Positions 1 through 6,029 of a DNA stretch of 11,818 bases are shown piece after piece. Under the pieces are notes generated by a model, which saw only the letters and a program-made list of their open reading frames with translations, was not told the DNA's origin and did not search any database. The translations under genes were made by a program, and so were the position numbers. Source of the DNA: Bacteroidales bacterium UBA3290 (GTDB lineage: Bacteria > Bacteroidota > Bacteroidia > Bacteroidales > UBA932); NCBI GenBank assembly GCA_002361615.1, contig DETK01000038.1:59203-71020 (forward strand), given 5' to 3'. Within the stretch, counting starts at the first letter, position 1. Every line of letters starts with the position of its first letter.

Positions 1-1161
1 TCCGACTTCGTGGAGATGTTCGTAGGCGTGGGCGCCTCGCGTGTCCGCGACCTCTTCCGCCAGGCCAAGGAGAAGGCCCCCTGCATTGTCTTTATCGATG
101 AGATCGATGCCGTGGGCCGCGCCCGCAGCAAGAATGCCGGCTTTACCTCGAACGACGAACGGGAGAACACCCTCAACCAGCTGCTTACCGAAATGGACGG
201 TTTCGGCTCCAATTCGGGCGTTATCATCCTGGCGGCCACCAACCGCGCCGACATCCTCGACAAGGCGCTGATGCGCGCCGGCCGTTTCGACCGGCAGATC
301 CACGTCGACCTGCCTGAGCTCCGGGAACGGCTGGAAATCTTCAAGGTGCATCTGCGGGGCATCAAGGTCGCCCCCGGCTTCCAGATCGATTTCCTGGCCA
401 AGCAGACACCGGGTTTCAGCGGCGCCGACATCGCCAATGTATGCAACGAAGCGGCCCTGATCGCCGCCCGCAAGAACAAGGACGTGGTGGAGAAACAGGA
501 CTTCCTCGACGCCATCGACCGCATTGTCGGCGGCCTGGAGCGCAAGAGCAAGATCATCACGGCCGAAGAGAAGAATACGATCGCCCACCACGAGGCGGGC
601 CACGCCACGGTCAGCTGGCTGCTGCCCAACGCCAATCCGCTGTTGAAGGTCACCATCATCCCGCGCGGCCAGAGCCTGGGCGCCGCCTGGTACCTGCCTG
701 AAGAACGCCAGCTCACCACAACGGAGCAGATGATGGACGAGATGGCCGCTACCATCGGCGGCCGCGTCGCCGAGGAAATCGTCAACGGCCGGATTTCCAC
801 CGGTGCGCTCAGCGACCTGGAGAAGCTCACCAAACAGGCCTACGCCATGGTGACCTATTTCGGCATGAGCGAGAAAGTGGGCAACCTCTCGTACTACGAT
901 TCCACGGGCAGCCGCGACATGGCTTTCAGCAAGCCCTACAGCGAGAAGACCGCCGAACTGATCGACGACGAGGTGAAGCGCCTCATCGAGCAGGCCCACG
1001 CAACGGCGCTGCAGGTCCTGACCGAAAACCGCGAAGGTTTCGAAAAACTGGCGCAACTGCTGCTGGAACGCGAGGTCGTCTTCTCGGAAGACCTGGAAAA
1101 CATTTTCGGTCCCCGCAAGGGCGGGGTCGATCCCAACAAGATGCTGCGCGAGGAGGCTTGA
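1..1161 (+). CDS. ftsH: ATP-dependent zinc metalloprotease FtsH, C-terminal 386 residues (5' end cut by window)
   Basis: Membrane-anchored AAA+ protease that unfolds and degrades damaged or short-lived membrane and cytosolic proteins. The reading frame is open from base 1, so the gene starts upstream; the transmembrane segments and Walker A are outside the window. Visible residues (numbered from base 1): pore-loop motif MFVGVG at 6-11, Walker B IVFIDE at 29-34, the second region of homology with AGRFDR carrying the arginine fingers, then the M41 peptidase domain with zinc motif HEAGH at 197-201 (bases 589-603). The likely third zinc ligand is Asp272 in ALSDLEK. The C-terminus is complete and ends at TGA 1159-1161. 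The next gene, cdsA, starts 3 nt later, so the two are co-transcribed. FtsH next to cdsA is a familiar Bacteroidota arrangement. No missing catalytic residue or frameshift is seen. Identification is very secure. Confidence 0.98.
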   Translation, partial: SDFVEMFVGVGASRVRDLFRQAKEKAPCIVFIDEIDAVGRARSKNAGFTSNDERENTLNQLLTEMDGFGSNSGVIILAATNRADILDKALMRAGRFDRQIHVDLPELRERLEIFKVHLRGIKVAPGFQIDFLAKQTPGFSGADIANVCNEAALIAARKNKDVVEKQDFLDAIDRIVGGLERKSKIITAEEKNTIAHHEAGHATVSWLLPNANPLLKVTIIPRGQSLGAAWYLPEERQLTTTEQMMDEMAATIGGRVAEEIVNGRISTGALSDLEKLTKQAYAMVTYFGMSEKVGNLSYYDSTGSRDMAFSKPYSEKTAELIDDEVKRLIEQAHATALQVLTENREGFEKLAQLLLEREVVFSEDLENIFGPRKGGVDPNKMLREEA

Positions 1162-1164
1162 GTC

Positions 1165-1998
1165 ATGGGGAAGGGGACACTCTGGAAACGAACGGTCAGC
1201 GGGGTTCTGTTCCTTGTCGTGGTGATCGGGTGCATGCTGTCGCCCTGGGGTATCCTCGCCTTCGTAGGTCTGCTCTCCGTGCTGCTCTCCCACGAATTCT
1301 ACCGGATGACGGTCGAACGCAAATACCGCAAGGAGATGGTCTGCGTGAGCATGGGCTCGCTCGTGACGCTGGCTCTGCTCTGGTGCCATTTCCAGTTCGG
1401 CCTTGACGCGAAATATGCGATGCTCGGCTTCCTCCCTGTGGCGGCCGCCAGCATCATCCTGCTCTTCGACGCGGCTCCGACGCACGATTTTCCTACTGCG
1501 GTCTATTTTCCGCTGGTCTATGTCACCCTGCCGCTGGCGGCCCTGCTGATGCTGGCCTATCCTTGCGGCAACTTCGGCTGGCGTCTGCTGCTGGGCCTGT
1601 TCGTCCTCCTGTGGCTCTGCGACATCGGCGCCTATCTCGTGGGTATGGCTTTCGGCCAGCGTCCGAACAGCCGCAAATTGTTCCCTGCGCTCTCGCCCAA
1701 GAAATCTTGGATCGGCGTGGTCGGGGGGACGCTTTTCACCTTCCTGGCTGCCTGGGGCGTCCATGCCACCTTCGGCGCTGCGGTCCTTCCGCTGGCGCAC
1801 TGGCTGGCGCTCGCCCTGCTCGTGGCGGTATTCAGCGTACCGGGTGATCTGTTCGAGTCGCTCATCAAGCGGCACGCCCAGGTCAAAGATGCCGGCCAGC
1901 TGATTCCCGGTCACGGCGGTCTGCTCGACCGTTTCGACGACGTGCTCCTGGTCGTTCCCATCGTGGCCATCTACCTGAAACTGTTCTCCCTGATATGA
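1165..1998 (+). CDS. cdsA: Phosphatidate cytidylyltransferase (CDP-diacylglycerol synthase)
   Basis: Integral membrane enzyme converting phosphatidic acid and CTP to CDP-diacylglycerol, the precursor of all bacterial phospholipid head-group branches. The 277-residue product is almost entirely hydrophobic, with about seven or eight membrane segments. The diagnostic CTP-transferase signature lies at residues 232-258: SLIKR, then VKDAG, then PGHGGLLDRFD, containing the Lys-Asp and His-Gly-Gly residues that bind metal and substrate. A second conserved motif, SPKKSWIG, lies shortly before it. The length is typical for the shorter CdsA proteins. The ATG at 1165 is chosen because the product then begins with the usual short cytosolic leader (WKRTVSG) before the first helix; no Shine-Dalgarno is present. 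It follows ftsH by 3 nt, and its TGA overlaps the psd start codon as ATGA at 1995-1998, implying coupled translation. Confidence 0.97.
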   Translation: MGKGTLWKRTVSGVLFLVVVIGCMLSPWGILAFVGLLSVLLSHEFYRMTVERKYRKEMVCVSMGSLVTLALLWCHFQFGLDAKYAMLGFLPVAAASIILLFDAAPTHDFPTAVYFPLVYVTLPLAALLMLAYPCGNFGWRLLLGLFVLLWLCDIGAYLVGMAFGQRPNSRKLFPALSPKKSWIGVVGGTLFTFLAAWGVHATFGAAVLPLAHWLALALLVAVFSVPGDLFESLIKRHAQVKDAGQLIPGHGGLLDRFDDVLLVVPIVAIYLKLFSLI

Positions 1999-2648
1999 AA
2001 CTCGACAAGAACACCTATGGCACCGTCGTGCTGATCTACGTGCTCTCCGCCGTGGGCATTTTCCTATCGCTGCGCTTTATCCCCCAGTGGTGGATCAAGT
2101 GGCCGCTCTCGCTCTTCCTGCTCTGGCTCAGCGGCTGGCAGACCTATTTCCACATGGTGCCCGACCGCAAGCCCGTCGGCTCCGACCATCTGGTGTCGGC
2201 GGTTTCCGACGGCAAGATCGTCCGGGTGGAGGAAGTCTTCGATCCGGTCTATCTCAAGCGGAATGTCTTGATGATTTCCGTGTATATGGATTTCTGGGAC
2301 CTGCACGCCAACTTCTGGCCGGTGACCGGTACGGTTTCTTTCGCGGAGTATTTCCCCGGGCGGCATTTCCTGGCCTTCAAGCCCAAGGCTTCGGAGGAGA
2401 ACGAGCATTCCTGCACGGTCATCCGTACCCCTGAAGGCAAGGAAGTCCTCTTCAAGCAATTGGCCGGCAGCGTCGCGCGCCGCATCGTATGCTATGCCCG
2501 TACAGGGCTGGAAGTCCGTGCCGGCGAGCAGTGCGGCATCATCAAGTTCGGTTCCCGCATCGATTATTACCTTCCCTGCGACGCCCGGGTCCGGGTGAAA
2601 GTGGGGGACCTGGTGAAGGCTGTCTCCACCATCATCGCTGAAATATGA
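1995..2648 (+). CDS. psd: Phosphatidylserine decarboxylase proenzyme
   Basis: Pyruvoyl-dependent membrane enzyme that decarboxylates phosphatidylserine to phosphatidylethanolamine. The 217-residue proenzyme has two hydrophobic segments near the N-terminus (about 10-27 and 34-48), then the catalytic domain. Expected self-cleavage is between Gly186 and Ser187 in the motif FGSR (Ser codon 2553-2555), giving a short alpha chain of about 31 residues whose serine becomes the pyruvoyl group. The putative triad partners are Asp72 in SDGK and His104 in DLHANFWPVTG. The usual NER motif appears as NEH (residues 136-138), a small deviation. The short length and GSR site fit the compact PSD form common in Bacteroidota rather than the longer E. 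coli type with LGST. Start and stop codons overlap those of cdsA and of the downstream fucosidase gene. A phosphatidylserine synthase is needed to supply its substrate but is not in this window. Confidence 0.95.
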   Translation: MKLDKNTYGTVVLIYVLSAVGIFLSLRFIPQWWIKWPLSLFLLWLSGWQTYFHMVPDRKPVGSDHLVSAVSDGKIVRVEEVFDPVYLKRNVLMISVYMDFWDLHANFWPVTGTVSFAEYFPGRHFLAFKPKASEENEHSCTVIRTPEGKEVLFKQLAGSVARRIVCYARTGLEVRAGEQCGIIKFGSRIDYYLPCDARVRVKVGDLVKAVSTIIAEI

Positions 2649-3994
2649 AAAAAAGTCCTGTCCTTTTCCTGGCGGCGGTCGTGGCCTTGTTCCTGGCCGG
2701 CGGTTCCGCCGCTGCCCAGCATTATGTGCCCACGCCTGAGAATCTTGCACAGCGGGCTGATTTCCAACAACATCGACTCGGTATCTTCCTGCACTGGGGT
2801 ATCTATGCCACTTATGCACAAGGGGAATGGTATCTCCAGACGGCCGGCCTGAACAAGGACGATTATGCCGTAGCCGCCCAGAGCTTCAATCCCGTCAAGT
2901 TCGATGCGGCTGCCTGGGCGCGGGCCTTCAAGGAGGCCGGTGCAGGGTACGTCACGCTTACTTCGCGGCATCACGACGGCTTTTCGATGTTCCGGACGGC
3001 AGCCACGGACTACGACATCCTGGACGCCACGCCGTACGGCAGAGATATCGTGGCCGAACTGGCCGCTGCCTGCGAGGCGGAAGGGCTGCGCTACCATCTC
3101 TACTACTCGACCCTCGACTGGATCCGGGAAGACTATCCGCAGGGCAGTTCAGGCCTCAAGACGGGCCGCAAGGGCGACCGGCAGGACTATAACCACTATT
3201 TCGAATTCATGAAGACGCAGGTCCGGGAGCTGATCACGCAATACCCGAATCTCGGCGCGCTGTGGTTCGACGGTATCTGGGACCACGACGGGGATCCGGA
3301 TTTCGACTGGCGCATGCCGGAGTTCTATGCCTACATCCACAGCCTGAAACCGGAACTGCTCATCGGCAACAACCACCACAAGACCCCGTTCGAAGGGGAG
3401 GACTTCCAGATGTTCGAACGCGACCTGCCCGGCGAGAACACGGCCGGTTATTCGGCCGGCCAGGGCATCAGCTCGCTGCCGCTGGAGATGTGCCAGACGA
3501 TGAACAGTTCGTGGGGCTACCGGATTGAGGACCCGTGGTACAAGAGCGTGAAGGAGCTGGTTCAGCTGCTGGTACGTGCGGCCGCCAAGGGATCGAACCT
3601 GCTGCTCAACATCGGCCCGCAAGCGAACGGCGAACTGCCGCACCAGGCGCTCGACCGTCTCGCGGGAATCGGTGCCTGGATGCGTAGCCACGCCGTCTCC
3701 GTCGACGGTACGACAGCCACATCCGTCCCTGAGCAGGCCTGGGGCGTTACGACACGCAACGCGGAATCCTTGTTCCTGCATATCCTTTCGCCGGAAGTCC
3801 TGCCGCAACGTGGCGGCCTGTGCAAAGTCGTCCTGCCGCTGCCCGAGGGAATGAAACCGGCCCGCAAAGGCGCGGTGACCCTGCTTGTCTCAGGCGAAAA
3901 ACTCGATTATGAAGTGTCGAAAGACGGCTTCCTGACGGTGGCCGTTCCGGCCGCCGCACTGGAAGAAATCGATACGGTCGTTGTTGTCCGCTAA
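2645..3994 (+). CDS. Secreted alpha-L-fucosidase, glycoside hydrolase family 29
   Basis: Exo-acting retaining glycosidase expected to release L-fucose from the non-reducing ends of glycans such as mucin or N-glycans; linkage preference cannot be told from sequence. The 449-residue product has an N-terminal signal peptide (basic MKK, hydrophobic core, SAAA then Gln25), with no lipobox, so it is probably periplasmic or secreted. The catalytic barrel contains the family motifs HWGIY (50-54), SRHHDGF (107-113) and LWFDG (206-210); Asp209 is the likely nucleophile. The acid/base glutamate is less certain, with Glu258 in MFERD one candidate. LLLNIGP (319-325) is a second family hallmark at the end of the barrel. 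Residues about 355-449 form the usual C-terminal beta-sandwich. Its ATG overlaps the psd TGA (2645-2648), an unusual position for a glycosidase: there is no SusC/SusD or sugar-utilisation gene nearby. Its TAA overlaps the stop codon of the convergent phosphate transporter. Confidence 0.93.
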   Translation: MKKSPVLFLAAVVALFLAGGSAAAQHYVPTPENLAQRADFQQHRLGIFLHWGIYATYAQGEWYLQTAGLNKDDYAVAAQSFNPVKFDAAAWARAFKEAGAGYVTLTSRHHDGFSMFRTAATDYDILDATPYGRDIVAELAAACEAEGLRYHLYYSTLDWIREDYPQGSSGLKTGRKGDRQDYNHYFEFMKTQVRELITQYPNLGALWFDGIWDHDGDPDFDWRMPEFYAYIHSLKPELLIGNNHHKTPFEGEDFQMFERDLPGENTAGYSAGQGISSLPLEMCQTMNSSWGYRIEDPWYKSVKELVQLLVRAAAKGSNLLLNIGPQANGELPHQALDRLAGIGAWMRSHAVSVDGTTATSVPEQAWGVTTRNAESLFLHILSPEVLPQRGGLCKVVLPLPEGMKPARKGAVTLLVSGEKLDYEVSKDGFLTVAVPAAALEEIDTVVVVR

Positions 3995-3998
3995 GCGG
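3988..3998. other. Overlapping convergent stop codons (fucosidase and phosphate transporter)
   Basis: The plus-strand TAA (3992-3994) and the minus-strand TAG (3993-3991) share the bases CTAA. They sit at the centre of an 11-bp inverted repeat, CCGCT-A-AGCGG. A one-base centre cannot form a stable hairpin at full length, and no T-run follows on either strand, so it is not an intrinsic terminator. A second short inverted repeat, TTCCC/GGGAA at 4012-4024, also lacks a T-run. Confidence 0.8.
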
Positions 3999-5688
3999 TA
4001 GCGAGTTCCGATTCCCGGTGGGAAGCACCCAGCCGGGCCTCGACGACATTGATGATGTAGTCGCCGGCCTTCTCGGCTTCGTTGACCAGGTCCATGTAGA
4101 TGCTGCCGCTGTCGTAGCTGTAGACGTGCGTGTCGACGTTGCGCAGGTTCTCGTCCTTGAGCGCGTCGCGGCAGGCGTTGATCTGGGCTTCGATCTCTTC
4201 CGAGGGACGGAAATCGAAGTCTTCGCGACGGCCGTTGAGCATTTCGAGCATCCGGGCGCCTGCCTTCTGGGCCAGGTGAAGCATCTGCCGGATGCCGTCT
4301 TCCTGCTGCTCGGTGAACTCGATCTTGGCCTCGTGCTTGCGGCGGATGACCCGGGCCATGTTGTAGCCCGCGTCGCCGATGCTCTCCAGCTCGCCGATCT
4401 GGCGCAGCATGGCGCGGATCTTATCCTTGGTATCGTCGCTCAAGTGAGCGGAACCCACCTGGCCGAGGTACTTGCCGATCTCGTTCTCCATATTGTCGCT
4501 GATCTGCTCGTATTTCTCGATCCGTTCGAAGAGTTTCTTGAAGGCAGCCTCGTCGGTCGTGCTGTAGAGGTCCTTGACCATATCGGACATCCGCATCATC
4601 CGCTCGCCGAAGACGGCGATTTCCTTCTGGGCCTGGAGCACCGAGATTTCCGGCGTCTTCATCAGACCGCCCTTGATGTACTTCAGACGGAATTCTTCTT
4701 CCTCCTCGCTCTGCTTCGGCTTGATGATCTTGCAGACGAACTTCTCGATCTGCGGGATGAACCAGATCAGGATGAGGGTATTGGTCACGTTGAAAGCAGT
4801 ATGGAACATCGCCAGGGCGAAGGAAAGCTGGGTAGGGGTCTGCGTATCGGCCGTCGGGTCGAGGCCCACGATGCGGCAGATCATCCGCACGAAGGGGAAG
4901 AAGCAGCAGAGGATCCAGATTACGCCGAATACGTTGAACAGCAGGTGGGCCAGGGCGGCGCGGCGGGCCTGCGTGTTGGCCGACATCGCGGCGATGTTGG
5001 CGGTAAGCGTGGTACCGATGTTTTCACCCATGACCAGCGCGATACCCTGATAGATGGAGATGGCGCCCGAGGCGCAGAGCACCATCGTGATGGCCATCAG
5101 CGCCGCGGACGACTGGGCGATGAAGGTCAGGATCGTACCGATGAGCAGGAAGAGCAGGATCGTGCCGTAGTTCGTCTTGAAGCTGGCGAAGAAATTGACG
5201 ACGGCCGGATTGCTGGCCAGGTCCATCTCCGTGCCTGTCTGCTTGAGCATGCCCAGGGCGAAGAGCAGGAAGGAAAGACCGAAGAGGAAATCGCCCAGGT
5301 AACGGTGTTTTCCGGTCTGGATCAGGATGATGCCGGCCAGGAAAGCCGGCCATACCATATTGATGATGTTGAACGAGAAACCGGCCGACATGATCCAGGC
5401 CGAGAGCGTAGTGCCGATGTTGGCACCCATGATGATCGAAATGGCCTGTGCCAGGGTGAGGAGGGCGGCGTTGACGAAGGAGACCGTCATGACCGTCGTC
5501 GCGGCAGAAGACTGGACGGCCACGGTTACCAGGGCGCCGGTCGCTACGCCTGTGAAGCGGTTGGTGGTCATGGCGCCGAGGAGGTGGCGCAGTTGCGGGC
5601 CCGCCATTTTCTGGAGCGCCTCGCTCATCACCTTCATGCCGTACATCAAGAGGGCGATGGACCCCAGCAGTTTCAAAGCTATCAACAT
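3991..5688 (-). CDS. Na+/phosphate cotransporter (NptA/PNaS family) with PhoU-like C-terminal domain
   Basis: Inner-membrane sodium-coupled transporter predicted to move inorganic phosphate. The 565-residue product has a hydrophobic N-terminal part (about 1-320) containing the two inverted Na/Pi-cotransporter repeats. Each carries the QSSAA signature (residues 59-63 and 192-196) followed by a G-x-N-I-G-T-T motif (GANIGTT 88-94; GENIGTT 221-227). An acidic linker (QSEEEEE) leads to a cytosolic helical domain at about 345-555 with PhoU-like patterns such as EKYEQISDNME and ELESIGD, presumably a regulatory domain. PNaS members do not always transport phosphate physiologically, and export or other anions are possible. 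The ATG at 5686-5688 sits about 16 nt after a predicted transcription start. The gene stands alone on this strand and ends with TAG inside the overlap with the fucosidase stop. A long open frame antisense to it is a GC-driven shadow. Confidence 0.93.
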   Translation of the reverse strand: MLIALKLLGSIALLMYGMKVMSEALQKMAGPQLRHLLGAMTTNRFTGVATGALVTVAVQSSAATTVMTVSFVNAALLTLAQAISIIMGANIGTTLSAWIMSAGFSFNIINMVWPAFLAGIILIQTGKHRYLGDFLFGLSFLLFALGMLKQTGTEMDLASNPAVVNFFASFKTNYGTILLFLLIGTILTFIAQSSAALMAITMVLCASGAISIYQGIALVMGENIGTTLTANIAAMSANTQARRAALAHLLFNVFGVIWILCCFFPFVRMICRIVGLDPTADTQTPTQLSFALAMFHTAFNVTNTLILIWFIPQIEKFVCKIIKPKQSEEEEEFRLKYIKGGLMKTPEISVLQAQKEIAVFGERMMRMSDMVKDLYSTTDEAAFKKLFERIEKYEQISDNMENEIGKYLGQVGSAHLSDDTKDKIRAMLRQIGELESIGDAGYNMARVIRRKHEAKIEFTEQQEDGIRQMLHLAQKAGARMLEMLNGRREDFDFRPSEEIEAQINACRDALKDENLRNVDTHVYSYDSGSIYMDLVNEAEKAGDYIINVVEARLGASHRESELATA

Positions 5689-5701
5689 ACTGTTTTACGC
5701 G

Positions 5702-5717
5702 AAATTTGCGCAAATTT
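5702..5717. repeat. Perfect 16-bp palindrome, candidate operator of the phosphate cotransporter gene
   Basis: The sequence AAATTTGCGCAAATTT is identical to its reverse complement. It covers most of the -7 element and the predicted transcription start of the minus-strand transporter gene, where a bound dimer would block RNA polymerase. TTTACG also occurs twice in direct orientation, at 5694-5699 and 5715-5720, 21 bp apart (two helical turns), framing the palindrome. That it is a protein-binding site is inference; the regulator is unknown. Confidence 0.45.
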
Positions 5718-5741
5718 ACGGAAGGAGAAGAAAAAATGCAA
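5711..5741 (-). promoter_or_regulatory. Promoter of the Na+/phosphate cotransporter gene
   Basis: On the minus strand a perfect Bacteroidota -7 element TAAATTTG occupies 5718-5711, with a -33 TTG at 5741-5739 and a 20-nt spacer, the expected distance. The start site should fall near 5705, giving a leader of about 16 nt. The -33 element directly abuts the terminator of the upstream ferredoxin gene. Confidence 0.7.
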
Positions 5742-5776
5742 GAAAAAAGGACGGTCTTTCGGCCGTCCTTTTATTT
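5741..5776 (-). terminator. Intrinsic terminator after the ferredoxin gene
   Basis: A 10-bp stem pairs 5745-5754 with 5763-5772, with a GGACGG/CCGTCC core. Read on the minus strand, the 8-nt loop has a GAAA centre closed by a C-G pair, and the 3' arm continues into a run of six T. It lies 18 nt beyond the ferredoxin stop. The other strand also ends in a T-rich tail (TTTTATTT), so it may stop plus-strand transcripts as well. Confidence 0.9.
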
Positions 5777-5790
5777 GTAGCGCAAGTCGG

Positions 5791-5958
5791 TTATGCCTGT
5801 TCGATGGCACCCATCGGGCAGACGCCGGCGCAGGTACCGCAGTCGACGCAAGCGTTCGGGTCAATCTTGTAGATGTCACCGGCGGAGATGGCTCCAACCG
5901 GGCATTCATCGATGCAAGTGCCGCAAGCAGCGCAGTTTTCAGTGATTTTGTAAGCCAT
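5791..5958 (-). CDS. Small 2[4Fe-4S] ferredoxin
   Basis: A 55-residue cytosolic electron carrier of the clostridial type. It contains two complete cluster motifs: Cys9, Cys12, Cys15, Cys19-Pro, and Cys37, Cys40, Cys43, Cys47-Pro. These fit two low-potential [4Fe-4S] clusters, with the fourth cysteine of each motif expected to ligate the other cluster. The protein begins MAYKITENC and ends MGAIEQA, and its two halves are recognisably duplicated (CxxCGTC in both). Such ferredoxins serve pyruvate/2-oxoacid:ferredoxin oxidoreductases, hydrogenases or Rnf in anaerobes; the specific partner is not visible here. The ATG is preceded by an A/T-rich stretch instead of a Shine-Dalgarno, normal for this phylum. 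It has its own predicted promoter overlapping the end of the M16 gene and a strong terminator, so it is probably expressed as a single-gene unit. Confidence 0.96.
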   Translation of the reverse strand: MAYKITENCAACGTCIDECPVGAISAGDIYKIDPNACVDCGTCAGVCPMGAIEQA

Positions 5959-5996
5959 TTTTATAAAAGTTTAAGTGTGTTGATCGAATTCGCTGG

Positions 5997-6029
5997 CAAA
6001 GATAATACCAATTTTGATTAATACCCAAA
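5997..6029 (-). promoter_or_regulatory. Promoter of the ferredoxin gene
   Basis: Minus-strand -7 element TATCTTTG at 6004-5997 matches TAnnTTTG exactly. A -33 TTTG lies at 6029-6026 with a 21-nt spacer, inside the last codons of the M16 gene. The predicted start near 5990 gives a leader of about 30 nt. No terminator is visible between the M16 stop codon and this promoter, so read-through from M16 may contribute. Confidence 0.75.

Noticed and set aside
5722..5780. A 14-codon plus-strand ORF (ATG 5736) preceded by a strong-looking Shine-Dalgarno, AAGGAG
   Set aside because: The frame is simply the terminator hairpin read through, and the purine run is the complement of the pyrimidine-rich spacer of the transporter promoter. 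Bacteroidota genes rarely rely on Shine-Dalgarno, so this is coincidence unless ribosome profiling shows otherwise.
5959..5968. TTTTATAAAA palindrome just upstream of the ferredoxin ATG
   Set aside because: A 10-bp A/T palindrome is expected by chance in such AT-rich sequence, and it is better explained as the A/T-rich initiation region used in place of a Shine-Dalgarno.
4018..6021. A 660-codon open frame on the plus strand opposite the phosphate transporter and ferredoxin
   Set aside because: It is an Asp/Glu/Gly/His/Arg-rich mirror of two real genes and runs through the ferredoxin, a promoter and a terminator hairpin. It has no domain motif and no start signal.
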